From: Sphingobacterium sp. UBA2700
GTDB lineage: Bacteria; Bacteroidota; Bacteroidia; Sphingobacteriales; Sphingobacteriaceae
Assembly (NCBI GenBank): GCA_002354335.1
Contig: DELI01000028.1
Span: 1 to 32,562, forward strand
Direction: 5' to 3'
DNA: 32,562 nt
Below the pieces are notes generated by a model that searched no databases, was not told where the DNA came from, and was given only the letters and a program-made list of their open reading frames with translations. The position numbers were made by a program, and so were the translations under genes. Positions within the stretch are counted from its first letter, which is position 1; each line of letters starts with the position of its first letter. Below, one piece after another: positions 6,973 to 17,789 of this stretch.

Positions 6973-7491
6973 ATGAGAAAAGAACTAAAACAAGACATTG
7001 TTCAAGCTTTAGCAGAGCAGATTAAATCCTACGGTAATTTCTACATTACTGATACCGCTGATTTAACTGTTGAAAAAGTGAACAACATTCGTCGCAAATG
7101 TTTCGAGCAAGGCATCGAGATCCAAGTGGTTAAGAACACTTTGATTAAGAAAGCTTTATTAGAAGCAGGTGTTGATTCAGAAGAACTTTTCGGCGTGTTA
7201 AAGGGGGCATCTACAATGATGTTCTCGGAGACCGGAAATGCTCCAGCGAAATTAATTAAGCAATTACGTAAAGAAGGTGACAAACCCGTATTGAAAGCAG
7301 CTTACATTCAAGAAACTGCATTCGTAGGTGACAACCAACTTGAAGCATTAGTAACTCTTAAATCTAAAGAAGAACTTATTGCAGACGTTATCGCTTTATT
7401 ACAATCTCCTGCGAAGAATGTTATCTCTGCTCTTCAATCGGGTGGAAATACAATTTCAGGCTTAGTAAAAGCATTAGAAGAAAGAGGCTAA
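6973..7491 (+). CDS. rplJ: 50S ribosomal protein L10
   Basis: L10, 172 residues, anchors the L7/L12 dimers to the ribosome. The N-terminal globular domain includes VEKVNNIRRKCFEQG and VVKNTLIKKAL; the C-terminal helix that binds L7/L12 is at about 135-172. It starts two bases after the rplA stop, so translational coupling is likely and there is no room for an E. coli-type L10 leader between the two genes. Confidence 0.97.
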   Translation: MRKELKQDIVQALAEQIKSYGNFYITDTADLTVEKVNNIRRKCFEQGIEIQVVKNTLIKKALLEAGVDSEELFGVLKGASTMMFSETGNAPAKLIKQLRKEGDKPVLKAAYIQETAFVGDNQLEALVTLKSKEELIADVIALLQSPAKNVISALQSGGNTISGLVKALEERG

Positions 7492-7570
7492 CGAACCCTC
7501 AATTAAACAATCGTTCGTTACAATTTAATTAACAATATTTTTTAAAGAACATTCAAAAATTCAAAATAAA

Positions 7571-7948
7571 ATGGCAGATTTAAAACAACTTGCTGAACAG
7601 TTAGTGAACTTAACAGTAAAAGAAGTTAAAGAATTAGCTGACATCTTAAAAGATGAGTACGGTATCGAGCCTGCTGCTGCTGCTGTAGCTGTTGCTGCTG
7701 CACCTGCTGGTGACGGCGCTGCTGCTGCTGAAGAAAAAACTTCTTTCGACGTAATCTTGAAAGAAGCTGGTGGTCAGAAATTAGCAGTAGTTAAATTAGT
7801 TAAAGACTTAGCTGGTTTAGGTTTGAAAGAAGCTAAAGATTTAGTTGACGGAGCACCTAAAGAATTAAAAGCTGGTGTTTCTAAAGACGAAGCTGAAGCT
7901 TTGAAAAAACAATTAGAAGAAGCTGGAGCTGTTGTTGAGATTAAATAA
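7571..7948 (+). CDS. rplL: 50S ribosomal protein L7/L12
   Basis: L7/L12, 125 residues, the multicopy stalk protein that recruits translation factors. It has an N-terminal dimerisation domain (1-32), a flexible Ala/Gly-rich hinge (about 36-57), and a C-terminal domain with [23 protein letters not shown] and [17 protein letters not shown]. Extremely biased codon use. It lies 79 bases after rplJ; the AT-rich gap may allow separate translation initiation for its higher copy number. Confidence 0.98.
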   Translation: MADLKQLAEQLVNLTVKEVKELADILKDEYGIEPAAAAVAVAAAPAGDGAAAAEEKTSFDVILKEAGGQKLAVVKLVKDLAGLGLKEAKDLVDGAPKELKAGVSKDEAEALKKQLEEAGAVVEIK

Positions 7949-7971
7949 TCTCGCATAAAGCACCAAAAACT

Positions 7972-8004
7972 TAGACTCTGATAGGTATAATCTATCAGAG
8001 TCTA
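7972..8004 (+). terminator. Attenuator-like hairpin between rplL and rpoB
   Basis: Perfect 13-bp stem TAGACTCTGATAG / CTATCAGAGTCTA with a 7-base loop, followed by TTCCTGTTT rather than a clean T run. Its position matches that of the partial terminator and RNA-processing site between rplL and rpoB in E. coli, so reduced read-through into rpoBC is the likely role (inference). Confidence 0.65.
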
Positions 8005-8028
8005 TTCCTGTTTATAACAAATACCACG

Positions 8029-8054
8029 GATCACACGCCTGTTGAGGTGTGATC
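8029..8054 (+). other. Second hairpin in the rpoB leader
   Basis: GATCACAC (8029-8036) pairs perfectly with GTGTGATC (8047-8054) around a 10-base loop. No T tract. It lies 57 bases before the rpoB start, so it could belong to the same processing or attenuation region as the hairpin at 7972. Confidence 0.45.
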
Positions 8055-8110
8055 GGAAGAAGAAATCAACAGACGTTAGCTCAGTTTTTTTAAACTAAAT
8101 TCTTATTCCC

Positions 8111-11100
8111 TTGGCAAACAATAATATGCAAAAAGAAAGAGTAAATTTTGCGACAAGTAAGAAGGTAATTGATTACCCAGATTTCTTGGATGTGCAATTG
8201 GAGTCTTTCAAGGAGTTTTTTCAACTAGAAACTACTTCTGACAACCGCCATCAGGAGGGGCTTTATCAGGTTTTCGCCGAAAACTTCCCTATTTCTGATT
8301 CAAGAAACATCTTTGTGCTAGAGTTTTTGGATTATTTCATTGATCCGCCGCGTTACGATATCCAAGAGTGTATAGAGCGTGGTTTGACTTATAGCGTACC
8401 TTTGAAGGCTAAATTGAAGTTGTCTTGTAATGATGAGGAACACGAAGATTTCGAAACCATAGTACAAGACGTGTACTTAGGAACAATTCCATACATGACT
8501 CCAAAAGGTACATTCGTGATCAATGGAGCAGAGCGTGTAATCGTTTCTCAGCTACACCGTTCACCTGGTGTGTTCTTCGGTCAAAGTAGACATACAAACG
8601 GTACTAAACTTTATTCTGCTAGGGTTATTCCTTTTAAAGGATCTTGGATCGAGTTTGCAACAGACGTTAATAACGTGATGTATGCATACATCGACCGTAA
8701 GAAAAAATTCCCGGTTACTACGTTATTACGTGCGATCGGATTTGATTCAGATAAAGATATCTTAGAATTGTTCGACCTTTCTGACGAAGTTAAAGTTAGC
8801 AAGTCGGGCTTGAAAAAATACGTTGGTCGTCGTTTAGCGGCTAGGGTATTAAATAAATGGACAGAGGATTTCGTAGATGAGGATACTGGTGAAGTAGTAT
8901 CTATCGATCGTAACGAGATCATCTTTGAACGTGAAACAGTTTTAGAAGAAGACCACATTGACTTAATCATTGAAGCAGGTGTAAAATCGATTATCCTTGC
9001 GAAGGAAGATGAGTCTAACAATGCGGACTATTCCATTATATACAATACTTTACAAAAGGATACTTCTAACTCTGAGAAAGAAGCGGTGGAGCATATCTAT
9101 CGTCAATTACGTAACGCTGAACCACCTGATGAGGAAACTGCACGTGGTATCATCGATCGTTTATTCTTCTCAGACAAGCGTTATGATTTAGGTGATGTGG
9201 GTAGATACCGTATCAACCGTAAATTGAAACTTGGTACGGATTCCGATACAAAAGTTTTAACGCGCGAAGATATTATCGCTATCGTGAAGTACTTGATCAA
9301 CTTGATCAACTCTAAAGCAGAGGTGGATGATATCGACCACTTGTCAAACCGTCGTGTTCGTACTGTTGGTGAACAATTGTACGCTCAGTTTGGTGTTGGT
9401 TTGGCTCGTATGGCTCGTACAATCCGCGAGCGTATGAACATTCGTGATAACGAGGTGTTCACACCGACAGATTTGATCAATGCTCGTACATTATCATCTG
9501 TTATTAACTCGTTCTTCGGAACAAACCAGTTATCGCAGTTTATGGACCAGACGAACCCATTAGCGGAGATTACGCACAAGCGTCGTCTTTCAGCTTTAGG
9601 TCCTGGTGGTCTTTCTCGTGAACGTGCTGGTTTCGAGGTTCGTGACGTTCACTACACGCACTACGGTCGTTTGTGTACTATCGAAACTCCTGAGGGACCA
9701 AACATCGGTTTGATCTCATCATTATCTGTACACGCGAAGATCAACAACTTAGGTTTCATCGAAACGCCTTATCGTCAAGTTAAAGATGGTAAAGTAGTGG
9801 TTGACCAACCTGTTGTTTACTTGTCGGCAGAGGATGAAGACGGTAAGACTATCGCACAAGCGAATGCGCTTTACGATGATAAAGGTAATTTCTTAGACCC
9901 TAAGGTTAAAGCTAGATACGAGGGTGACTTCCCGATTATTGAGCCTGAGAAATTAGATTATATGGACGTTGCTCCTAACCAGATTACATCAATTGCGGCT
10001 TCATTGATTCCTTTCTTGGAGCATGATGATGCCAACCGTGCGTTGATGGGATCGAACATGCAACGTCAAGCTGTGCCATTGTTGCGTCCGCAAGCACCTG
10101 TTGTAGGTACTGGTTTGGAAGCACGTGTTGCCAGCGACTCGCGTACATTGATTAATGCCGAAGGTTCGGGTACTGTAGAGTATGTAGATGCACAAGAAAT
10201 CCACATCCGCTACGACCGTAATGATAATGAGCGTTTAGTATCATTTGACGACGACATTAAGGTGTACAAATTAACGAAGTTCAAAAAGACCAACCAGAAT
10301 ACTTGTATCAACTTGAAGCCTATCGTGAGAAAAGGTCAAAAGGTACAAAAAGGTGAAGTATTGTGTGAGGGTTATGCAACTGAAGACGGAGAATTAGCAT
10401 TAGGCCGTAACTTAAAAGTAGCGTTCATGCCTTGGCAAGGATACAACTTTGAGGATGCGATTGTAATTTCTGAACGTGTTGTATCACAAGACTTGTTTAC
10501 CTCGTTACATATTGAGGAATTCGAGTTAGAGGTTCGTGATACGAAACGTGGTGAAGAGGAATTAACTGCAGATATCCCTAACGTTTCTGAAGAAGCGACG
10601 AAAGACCTTGACGAGAACGGTATTATCCGTGTTGGTGCTGAGGTTGGCGAAGGCGATATCTTGATTGGTAAGATTACTCCAAAAGGAGAGTCGGATCCTT
10701 CACCAGAAGAGAAGTTATTACGTGCGATCTTCGGTGATAAAGCAGGTGATGTTAAAGATGCGTCTTTAAAAACTCCTCCTTCAATCAAAGGTGTAGTTAT
10801 TGATACGAAGTTATTCTCTCGTGCGAAGAAAATGTCTAAAGAAGTTGAGCGTAAAGCTTTAGAGAAATTGGAGACAGCACATGAGAAAAACCTTAGAGGT
10901 CTTAAAGAGCGCTTAGTTGACAAGTTATTCAACATCGTTAACGGAAAGACTAGTCAAGGTGTTTACAATGTCTACAAAGAGTTATTCGTTGCTAAGGGTG
11001 CTAAATTCACGCAGAAGATTCTTTCAGATATCGATTATAACAGTGTAAATCCAACAGGATGGACTACTGACGAGGATAAGAACGAATTGATCAAGTATGC

Positions 11101-11920
11101 ATTACATAACTACAGCATTAAAGTTAATGAGGAGTTAGGTGCATTTAAACGTGAGAAATTTGCGATCTCTGTGGGAGATGAGCTTCCATCAGGAATTGTT
11201 CAAATGGCTAAAGTTTACGTGGCGAAGAAACGTAAGTTGAAAGTAGGTGACAAGATGGCTGGTCGTCACGGTAACAAAGGTATCGTGGCACGTATCGTAC
11301 GTGATGAAGATATGCCATTCTTAGAAGACGGAACTCCTGTTGATATCGTGTTGAACCCACTTGGTGTACCTTCGCGTATGAACCTTGGACAGATCTATGA
11401 GACTGTTTTAGGATGGGCAGGTCAGAAATTAGGTGTGAAATTTGCTACTCCAATCTTCGACGGTGCAGAGATGGATCAAGTAGAAGAGTGGGTAGAGAAA
11501 GCAGGTTTACCTAAGTCTGGACGTACTTACCTATACAATGGTTTGACAGGTGAGCGTTTTGACCAACCTACTACGGTAGGTGTGATCTACATGTTGAAAT
11601 TAGGTCACATGGTTGATGACAAAATGCACGCACGTTCTATTGGTCCTTACTCGTTGATTACGCAACAACCATTAGGTGGTAAGGCACAGTTCGGTGGTCA
11701 GCGTTTTGGTGAGATGGAGGTTTGGGCGTTAGAGGCATTTGGTGCTTCCAACATCCTACAAGAGATCTTAACCGTGAAATCGGATGACGTTGTCGGACGT
11801 GCTAAAACTTATGAAGCGATTGTTAAAGGTAATAACTTACCAACTCCATCAGTGCCAGAATCGTTTAACGTATTGGTACATGAGTTACGCGGCTTAGGTT
11901 TAGATATCACATTGGATTAA
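8111..11920 (+). CDS. rpoB: DNA-directed RNA polymerase subunit beta
   Basis: Beta subunit, 1269 residues. The start is taken as TTG 8111 ([13 protein letters not shown]); ATG 8126 would give a protein five residues shorter. Visible landmarks are the rifampicin region [13 protein letters not shown]...[15 protein letters not shown] (about 468-499), the [17 protein letters not shown] segment, and the C-terminal [14 protein letters not shown] and [21 protein letters not shown]. The residues corresponding to E. coli D516, H526 and S531 are D479, H489 and S494, unchanged from wild type, so no common rifampicin-resistance change is visible. Intact; rpoC follows after 72 bases with a hairpin between. 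Confidence 0.98.
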   Translation: MANNNMQKERVNFATSKKVIDYPDFLDVQLESFKEFFQLETTSDNRHQEGLYQVFAENFPISDSRNIFVLEFLDYFIDPPRYDIQECIERGLTYSVPLKAKLKLSCNDEEHEDFETIVQDVYLGTIPYMTPKGTFVINGAERVIVSQLHRSPGVFFGQSRHTNGTKLYSARVIPFKGSWIEFATDVNNVMYAYIDRKKKFPVTTLLRAIGFDSDKDILELFDLSDEVKVSKSGLKKYVGRRLAARVLNKWTEDFVDEDTGEVVSIDRNEIIFERETVLEEDHIDLIIEAGVKSIILAKEDESNNADYSIIYNTLQKDTSNSEKEAVEHIYRQLRNAEPPDEETARGIIDRLFFSDKRYDLGDVGRYRINRKLKLGTDSDTKVLTREDIIAIVKYLINLINSKAEVDDIDHLSNRRVRTVGEQLYAQFGVGLARMARTIRERMNIRDNEVFTPTDLINARTLSSVINSFFGTNQLSQFMDQTNPLAEITHKRRLSALGPGGLSRERAGFEVRDVHYTHYGRLCTIETPEGPNIGLISSLSVHAKINNLGFIETPYRQVKDGKVVVDQPVVYLSAEDEDGKTIAQANALYDDKGNFLDPKVKARYEGDFPIIEPEKLDYMDVAPNQITSIAASLIPFLEHDDANRALMGSNMQRQAVPLLRPQAPVVGTGLEARVASDSRTLINAEGSGTVEYVDAQEIHIRYDRNDNERLVSFDDDIKVYKLTKFKKTNQNTCINLKPIVRKGQKVQKGEVLCEGYATEDGELALGRNLKVAFMPWQGYNFEDAIVISERVVSQDLFTSLHIEEFELEVRDTKRGEEELTADIPNVSEEATKDLDENGIIRVGAEVGEGDILIGKITPKGESDPSPEEKLLRAIFGDKAGDVKDASLKTPPSIKGVVIDTKLFSRAKKMSKEVERKALEKLETAHEKNLRGLKERLVDKLFNIVNGKTSQGVYNVYKELFVAKGAKFTQKILSDIDYNSVNPTGWTTDEDKNELIKYALHNYSIKVNEELGAFKREKFAISVGDELPSGIVQMAKVYVAKKRKLKVGDKMAGRHGNKGIVARIVRDEDMPFLEDGTPVDIVLNPLGVPSRMNLGQIYETVLGWAGQKLGVKFATPIFDGAEMDQVEEWVEKAGLPKSGRTYLYNGLTGERFDQPTTVGVIYMLKLGHMVDDKMHARSIGPYSLITQQPLGGKAQFGGQRFGEMEVWALEAFGASNILQEILTVKSDDVVGRAKTYEAIVKGNNLPTPSVPESFNVLVHELRGLGLDITLD

Positions 11921-11933
11921 TCAAGCAATACAG

Positions 11934-11962
11934 AGCTTAAGAGGACTCGTTCCTCTTAAGCT
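11934..11962 (+). other. Strong hairpin between rpoB and rpoC
   Basis: Perfect 12-bp stem AGCTTAAGAGGA / TCCTCTTAAGCT, loop CTCGT, followed by only TTT then ACATA. It looks like a terminator stem with a poor T tract, so partial termination or an mRNA-stabilising or processing structure is more likely than full termination, because rpoC has no evident promoter of its own. Confidence 0.6.
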
Positions 11963-11992
11963 TTTACATACAGCTATAACTTTTTACGAAGT

Positions 11993-14900
11993 ATGTCTTA
12001 CAAAAAAGATAATAAAATCAAAAGTAACTTTACATCGATTACGATCAGCTTAGCATCTCCAGAGACTATCTTGGAGCGCTCAAGTGGTGAAGTTACTAAA
12101 CCAGAAACTATCAACTACCGTACGTATAAACCGGAACGTGATGGTCTATTCTGCGAGCGTATTTTCGGTCCAGTAAAAGACTACGAATGTCACTGTGGTA
12201 AATACAAACGTATCCGTTATAAAGGTATTGTTTGTGACCGTTGTGGTGTTGAAGTAACGGAAAAGAAAGTACGTCGTGAGCGTATGGGACACATCAACTT
12301 GGTGGTTCCTGTTGCTCATATCTGGTATTTCCGTTCATTACCTAACAAAATTGGTTATTTATTAGGTCTTCCTACGAAGAAATTAGATATGATCATCTAC
12401 TACGAAAGATATGTGGTTATCCAACCAGGTATCAAAGAAGATGATGGTATCTCTTACATGGATTTCTTGACAGAAGAAGAATACTTAGATATTCTTGATA
12501 CTCTTCCAAAAGAAAACCAATACCTAGATGATACTGATCCTCAGAAATTCGTTGCTAAGATGGGTGCTGAGGCATTAGAAGATCTGTTAAAACGTCTAGA
12601 CCTTGATCAGTTATCATACGACTTACGTCATCAAGCTGCCAATGAAACTTCTCAACAACGTAAAAACGAAGCGTTAAAACGCTTGCACGTCGTAGAGGCT
12701 TTCCGTGGAGCTAATGATCACATCGAGAACCGTCCGGAATGGATGATCGTGAAAATCGTTCCTATTATTCCACCAGAGTTACGTCCTTTAGTTCCTTTGG
12801 ATGGTGGTCGTTTCGCAACTTCCGATTTGAACGACCTATACCGTCGTGTAATCATCCGTAACAACCGTTTGAAACGTTTGATCGAGATCAAAGCTCCTGA
12901 AGTAATCTTACGTAACGAAAAACGTATGCTTCAAGAAGCTGTTGACTCCTTGTTTGATAACTCACGTAAGGTGAACGCAGTGAAAACTGAAGGAAACCGT
13001 GCGTTGAAATCACTTTCAGATATCTTGAAAGGTAAGCAAGGTCGTTTCCGTCAGAACTTATTAGGTAAGCGTGTTGACTACTCTGCTCGTTCGGTAATCG
13101 TCGTTGGTCCTCACTTGAAATTACACGAGTGTGGTCTTCCGAAAGACATGGCAGCTGAGTTATACAAACCGTTCATCATCCGTAAGATGATTGAAAGAGG
13201 TATTGTTAAGACCGTAAAATCTGCTAAGAAAATTGTTGATCGTAAAGATCCTGTAGTATGGGATATCCTTGAGAATGTATTGAAAGGTCACCCTGTATTA
13301 CTAAACCGTGCTCCTACGCTTCACCGTTTGGGTATTCAAGCTTTCCAACCTACGTTAGTAGAAGGTAAAGCGATCCAATTACACCCATTAGTGTGTACAG
13401 CGTTCAACGCCGATTTCGACGGTGACCAGATGGCGGTCCACTTACCATTAGGTAATGCTGCAATCTTGGAAGCCCAAATCTTAATGTTGGCAGCACACAA
13501 CATTCTTAACCCTGCAAACGGATCACCAGTTACAGTACCATCTCAAGACATGGTATTGGGTCTTTACTATATTACTAAAGGCCGTAAATCGGATGACAGC
13601 CGTAAAATGCACGGTGAAGGAAGTACATTCTACTCAGCTGAAGAGGTTATTATCGCTTTAAATGAGAAGAAAGTAGATCTTCACTCGTTCATCAAGGTTA
13701 AGACGAACATCAGAACAAAAGAAGGTGAAATCAAAGAAGCAATCATCGATACTACTGTTGGACGTGTAATCTTCAACCAGATTGTACCAGAAGAAGTAGG
13801 TTACATCAATGAATTGTTGACTAAGAAGTCATTGCGTAATGTCATCGGAGAGATCGTGAAGAGCACAGGTATGGCTCGTGCAGCGAAGTTCTTAGATGAT
13901 ATGAAAGAGTTAGGATTCCAAACGGCTTTCAAAGGCGGTTTGTCATTCAACTTGCAAGACTTAAATATTCCTGCTGCTAAAGCAGACCTTATTACTCAAG
14001 CTACGAACGAAGTTGAGGAAGTAATGAACAACTATAACATGGGTTTCATTACAAACAACGAGCGTTACAACCAGATTATCGATATCTGGACTCGTATCAA
14101 CAACCGTTTGACAGCACACGTAATGGATATCCTTTCGAACGACAACCAAGGTTTCAACTCAGTTTACATGATGTTGGATTCAGGAGCTCGTGGTTCTAAG
14201 GAGCAGATCCGTCAGTTATGTGGTATGCGTGGTTTGATGGCGAAACCTCAGAAGTCTGGTACTTCAGGTGGTGAAATTATCGAAAACCCAATCTTATCTA
14301 ACTTTAAAGAAGGATTATCGGTTTTAGAGTACTTTATCTCTACCCACGGTGCGCGTAAAGGTCTTGCGGATACGGCGTTAAAAACGGCGGATGCGGGTTA
14401 CTTAACTCGTCGTTTACATGACGTAGCACAAGATATGATTGTTGTAGAACAAGATTGTAACGGTTTACGTGGTATCTACACTACAGCGCTTAAAGATAAC
14501 GACGATATCGTTGAGCCATTATATGACCGTATCTTAGGTCGTACGCCGTTGAACGATGTTATCGACCCTGTTACTAACGAGGTAATTGTTGCTGCAAATG
14601 ATGATATCACAGAAGAAGTTGCGGAAGCAATTGAAAATGCAGGTATCGAAGGTGTAGAAATTCGTTCGGTATTAACATGTGAATCTAAGCGTGGAGTATG
14701 TGCTTGTTGTTACGGTCGTAACTTAGCATCAGGTAAGCGTGTTCAGTTAGGTGAGGCTGTTGGTGTAATTGCTGCACAGTCAATCGGTGAGCCAGGTACG
14801 CAGTTAACACTTCGTACGTTCCACGTCGGTGGTACGGCTTCGAACATTGCTGCTGAATCTACTATCATCGCTAAATACGACGGACGTATTGAATTTGAAA

Positions 14901-16270
14901 ACGTACGTACAGTAGAAAAAGAAGGTGAAGATGGTCCATACCAAGTAGTATTAGGTCGTTCAGGTGAGATTAAAGTTGTAAATGCTGACAACAAAGTACT
15001 TTACCAACAAATCATCCCTTACGGTTCGAACTTATTCGTTAAAGAAGGTGAGAATGTAGAAAAAGGCACTAAACTAGTTGACTGGGATCCATATAACGCG
15101 GTAATTATCTCTGAGTTTGCGGGTAAGGTAGAATTCGATGCGATTATCGAAGGTGTGACTTTCCGTGAAGAATCTGATGAACAGACAGGTCACAAAGAGA
15201 AAGTAATTATCGAAACACGTGATAAAACGAAAAACCCTACTATTAAGGTATTGGATAACAAAGGCGAGATCATTCGTTCATACAATATCCCGGTAGGAGC
15301 TCACGTATCAGTTTCTGATGGACAGAAAGTTAAAGAAGGTGCGGTATTAGTTAAGATCCCTCGTTCTACAGGTAAGACCCGAGATATTACGGGTGGTCTT
15401 CCTCGTGTAACGGAGTTGTTCGAGGCTCGTAATCCTTCAAACCCAGCTGTTGTAACTGAAATTGATGGTGTTGTTTCTTTAGGTGGTGTTAAACGTGGTA
15501 ACCGTGAGATCTCTATCGAGTCTCGTGACGGTCAAGTTAAGAAATACTTAGTACCACTTTCTAAGCACATCTTAGTTCAAGATAACGACTTTATTAAAGC
15601 AGGTATGCCATTATCTGACGGTCAGATTTCTCCTTCAGACATCTTATCGATCAAAGGTCCTGCGGCAGTACAAGAATATATCGTAAATGGTATCCAAGAG
15701 GTTTACCGCCTTCAAGGGGTAAAAATCAACGATAAGCACTTTGAAACTATCGTTCACCAAATGATGCAGAAAGTGAATATCGAGGATCCAGGAGATACAC
15801 GTTTCTTAGAAAAAGAAGCAGTAAACAAATGGGACTTCATGGAAGAAAACGATTCATTATACGACAAAAAAGTTGTTGTTGAAGCGGGTGATTCTAAAAC
15901 ATTACGTCCAGGTCAGATCGTTACTTTACGTAAATTGCGTGAGGAAAACTCTAGCCTAAGACGTCAGGATATGAAGTTAGTGGAAGTACGTGATGCTATT
16001 CCTGCAACATCAAGTCCTTTATTACAAGGTATCACAAGAGCGTCCCTAGGTACTAAATCATTCATCTCAGCAGCTTCCTTCCAGGAAACTACGAAAGTAT
16101 TGAATGAGGCAGCGATCGCAGGTAAACGCGATAACTTGTTAGGCTTGAAAGAAAACGTAATTGTTGGTCACTTGATTCCTTCAGGTACCGGTTTACGTCA
16201 GTACAGCAACATCATCGTAGGTTCTCGTGAAGAGTACGATCAATTATTAGCTTCGAAAGAAGAAGACTAG
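11993..16270 (+). CDS. rpoC: DNA-directed RNA polymerase subunit beta'
   Basis: Beta' subunit, 1425 residues, carrying the catalytic centre. The N-terminal zinc site has Cys66, Cys68, Cys81 and Cys84. The active-site loop [12 protein letters not shown] begins at residue 472, with metal-binding Asp474, Asp476 and Asp478. Other landmarks are [16 protein letters not shown] just upstream, the bridge-helix/trigger-loop region near [13 protein letters not shown], the second zinc site [14 protein letters not shown], and [20 protein letters not shown]. The start is ATG 11993. The gene is uninterrupted and is the last of the transcript; the stop is TAG, followed by a strong terminator. Confidence 0.99.
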   Translation: MSYKKDNKIKSNFTSITISLASPETILERSSGEVTKPETINYRTYKPERDGLFCERIFGPVKDYECHCGKYKRIRYKGIVCDRCGVEVTEKKVRRERMGHINLVVPVAHIWYFRSLPNKIGYLLGLPTKKLDMIIYYERYVVIQPGIKEDDGISYMDFLTEEEYLDILDTLPKENQYLDDTDPQKFVAKMGAEALEDLLKRLDLDQLSYDLRHQAANETSQQRKNEALKRLHVVEAFRGANDHIENRPEWMIVKIVPIIPPELRPLVPLDGGRFATSDLNDLYRRVIIRNNRLKRLIEIKAPEVILRNEKRMLQEAVDSLFDNSRKVNAVKTEGNRALKSLSDILKGKQGRFRQNLLGKRVDYSARSVIVVGPHLKLHECGLPKDMAAELYKPFIIRKMIERGIVKTVKSAKKIVDRKDPVVWDILENVLKGHPVLLNRAPTLHRLGIQAFQPTLVEGKAIQLHPLVCTAFNADFDGDQMAVHLPLGNAAILEAQILMLAAHNILNPANGSPVTVPSQDMVLGLYYITKGRKSDDSRKMHGEGSTFYSAEEVIIALNEKKVDLHSFIKVKTNIRTKEGEIKEAIIDTTVGRVIFNQIVPEEVGYINELLTKKSLRNVIGEIVKSTGMARAAKFLDDMKELGFQTAFKGGLSFNLQDLNIPAAKADLITQATNEVEEVMNNYNMGFITNNERYNQIIDIWTRINNRLTAHVMDILSNDNQGFNSVYMMLDSGARGSKEQIRQLCGMRGLMAKPQKSGTSGGEIIENPILSNFKEGLSVLEYFISTHGARKGLADTALKTADAGYLTRRLHDVAQDMIVVEQDCNGLRGIYTTALKDNDDIVEPLYDRILGRTPLNDVIDPVTNEVIVAANDDITEEVAEAIENAGIEGVEIRSVLTCESKRGVCACCYGRNLASGKRVQLGEAVGVIAAQSIGEPGTQLTLRTFHVGGTASNIAAESTIIAKYDGRIEFENVRTVEKEGEDGPYQVVLGRSGEIKVVNADNKVLYQQIIPYGSNLFVKEGENVEKGTKLVDWDPYNAVIISEFAGKVEFDAIIEGVTFREESDEQTGHKEKVIIETRDKTKNPTIKVLDNKGEIIRSYNIPVGAHVSVSDGQKVKEGAVLVKIPRSTGKTRDITGGLPRVTELFEARNPSNPAVVTEIDGVVSLGGVKRGNREISIESRDGQVKKYLVPLSKHILVQDNDFIKAGMPLSDGQISPSDILSIKGPAAVQEYIVNGIQEVYRLQGVKINDKHFETIVHQMMQKVNIEDPGDTRFLEKEAVNKWDFMEENDSLYDKKVVVEAGDSKTLRPGQIVTLRKLREENSSLRRQDMKLVEVRDAIPATSSPLLQGITRASLGTKSFISAASFQETTKVLNEAAIAGKRDNLLGLKENVIVGHLIPSGTGLRQYSNIIVGSREEYDQLLASKEED

Positions 16271-16308
16271 TAATTAACAATAGACATGCCTTAGGCATGG
16301 CAAGAAAT

Positions 16309-16349
16309 AATGGTCTGGATTCCTTTGGAGTCCAGACCATTTTCTTTTA
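16309..16349 (+). terminator. Intrinsic terminator of rpoBC
   Basis: The 14-bp stem 16310-16323 / 16327-16340 (ATGGTCTGGATTCC against GGAGTCCAGACCAT, one T-G wobble) has a TTT loop and is followed by TTTCTTTT. A smaller palindrome CATGCC-TTA-GGCATG (16285-16299) precedes it. Confidence 0.9.
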
Positions 16350-16416
16350 TAAAAAAATCACATCTAAATCTAGCTTGTACAGAACAATATGTATTTAATA
16401 TTTATTTAATGTTAAG

Positions 16417-16424
16417 TAGATTTG
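16417..16424 (+). promoter_or_regulatory. Candidate -7 element of the mgtC-like gene
   Basis: TAGATTTG matches TAnnTTTG and ends 27 bases before the ATG at 16452. It overlaps an in-frame TTG (16422), which therefore cannot be the translation start if this promoter is used. The -33 region is poor. Confidence 0.4.
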
Positions 16425-16451
16425 GAATTAAATAGAAGGGTAAGACTATAT

Positions 16452-17120
16452 ATGAATATTGAAATGATCACAGATCAATTTATTTTTGACTGGAATGATT
16501 TGTTCAAAGCGTTTTTATCGTTGGGGGCGGGTTTCCTGTTAGGCTTTGAGCGCGAATGGAAAGATAAGTCCGCAGGATTCAAGACGATTTCCATTATATG
16601 TTTGGGAAGTACCTTATTCTCGATATTATCGATGAAGCTTGGCGCAGGGGACTCTGAAGACGGGACCCGGATAGCATCCTATGTCGTTTCGGGTATTGGC
16701 TTCTTGGGTGCAGGTGTTATCTTCAAAGATGGCGTTAATGTTAATGGATTGACAACAGCAAGTATCATCTGGATGTCGGCAGCAGTGGGGATGGCAATAG
16801 GATTCGGCATGTTCATCACGGCGATTCTGTTCTTAGGCGCTTGCTTCTCGATCATTATTTCCGGCCCCATCTTAAATCGTTATGTGTTACGGAATTTAGT
16901 GAAGATTGTGACCGTTAAGTTTGATGCACACCAACTCTCTGAGAAGGATAGCTTTATCAACGATATTCGTCCGCTGACCAAACAGTTAAAGATCAAATCA
17001 CAGACCTTGAACAAAGATGGCTTGGTGTTGGTATTGGAGGTTCTGATTGATAAGGGAAATATCAGAAACTTCGAAAACGTCATCATGGCGCATCATTCTA
17101 TCTCCGAAGTATCTTTATAA
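16452..17120 (+). CDS. MgtC/SapB family membrane protein
   Basis: Inner-membrane protein, 222 residues from ATG 16452. The N-terminal MgtC domain has about four to five hydrophobic segments and the family signatures GFLLGFEREWKDKSAGFKT, SYVVSGIGFLGAGVIFKDG and VNGLTTASIIWMSAAVGMA. A soluble C-terminal region of about 75 residues (from about 148) has an ACT-like beta/alpha look. MgtC proteins are linked to growth at low magnesium and, in pathogens, to intramacrophage survival and modulation of ATP synthase or phosphate transport; the role in a likely environmental Bacteroidota is unknown. It runs convergently to eda with three bases between stop codons. ATG 16464 is a possible alternative start. 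Confidence 0.88.
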   Translation: MNIEMITDQFIFDWNDLFKAFLSLGAGFLLGFEREWKDKSAGFKTISIICLGSTLFSILSMKLGAGDSEDGTRIASYVVSGIGFLGAGVIFKDGVNVNGLTTASIIWMSAAVGMAIGFGMFITAILFLGACFSIIISGPILNRYVLRNLVKIVTVKFDAHQLSEKDSFINDIRPLTKQLKIKSQTLNKDGLVLVLEVLIDKGNIRNFENVIMAHHSISEVSL

Positions 17121-17147
17121 GTTTTAGGCTGTTGCCCAGCCTAAAAC
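17121..17147. terminator. Bidirectional terminator-like hairpin inside the 3' end of eda
   Basis: GTTTTAGGCTG (17121-17131) is a perfect 11-bp complement of CAGCCTAAAAC (17137-17147), with a 5-base loop. It spans the three-base gap between the convergent mgtC-like and eda genes and lies in the last codons of eda (V-L-G-W-A-T-A-stop). Short A/T stretches flank both sides. It probably serves both transcripts. Confidence 0.55.
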
Positions 17148-17789
17148 CTTTCTACAGTTTGCACTAATTTCTTCGAGATTATATTCTCCATCCTGTTGTT
17201 TAAACAATTTGGAGCCCATACCTACCGAGGTAACACCTGCTGCGAACCAATTCTTAATATTGCTCTCTTCCACATCCACACCACCGGTCGGCATAAACTT
17301 CATGGTGGGGAATAGAGGCTTGATACCTTTTAAGAATCCAGTACCTAAAGTTTCACCCGGGAATAGCTTGACAAATCCGCAACCTGCGAACATGGCATTT
17401 GCAATTTCTGTGGGCGTCATACAGCCGGGAATCCATAAGCAATTGTTTGCTTTTGCTATTTCTGCAAGTTCTGCGACAAAGATCGGGCTTACTAAGAACT
17501 CAGTACCCAGCGCCAGAAAACTTTCTGCAGCCGCAGGGTCGAGGATGGTGCCGATACCCAATGTCAATTCCGGCATTGCATCTTTCTTATAGTCTACCAA
17601 AGCTTTAAAGTTAACCTGAGCGTTTTTGCCACGGTTAACGAATTCAAAAACTCGTATGCCGCCATCATAACAAGCTTTGAGTACTTGCTTACATACTTCC
17701 ACATCATCGTGATAAAATACTGGGATCACGGGATAGGTCTTGATTTTCTCTATAATTTGATCGATCTGCATCTTCTTAGTATTTTCCAT
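17124..17789 (-). CDS. eda: 2-keto-3-deoxy-6-phosphogluconate (KDPG/KHG) aldolase
   Basis: Class I aldolase splitting KDPG into pyruvate and glyceraldehyde-3-phosphate, the last step of hexuronate breakdown. 221 residues from ATG 17789. Family landmarks are PVIPVFYHDD at the N-terminus, GIGTILD, IPGCMTPTEI, VKLFPG with the Schiff-base Lys141, and FMPTGGV. The reading frame is open to a TTG at 17795. ATG 17789 overlaps the end of kdgK by 14 bases in another frame, while ATG 17771 would avoid the overlap. Directly downstream of kdgK, so the two are one transcript and act in sequence. Confidence 0.92.
   Translation of the reverse strand: MENTKKMQIDQIIEKIKTYPVIPVFYHDDVEVCKQVLKACYDGGIRVFEFVNRGKNAQVNFKALVDYKKDAMPELTLGIGTILDPAAAESFLALGTEFLVSPIFVAELAEIAKANNCLWIPGCMTPTEIANAMFAGCGFVKLFPGETLGTGFLKGIKPLFPTMKFMPTGGVDVEESNIKNWFAAGVTSVGMGSKLFKQQDGEYNLEEISANCRKVLGWATA

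Noticed and set aside
9512..9592. Possible rifampicin-resistance change in rpoB
   Set aside because: The residues at the main resistance positions (D479, H489, S494 here) are the usual wild-type ones.
10372..10935. 187-codon open frame antisense to rpoB
   Set aside because: Arises from the biased codon use of rpoB; Ser/Arg-rich composition typical of reverse-frame shadows.
16422..16451. TTG at 16422 as the start of the MgtC-family protein
   Set aside because: It overlaps a TAnnTTTG promoter element and adds ten charged residues not needed by the family; ATG 16452 fits better.
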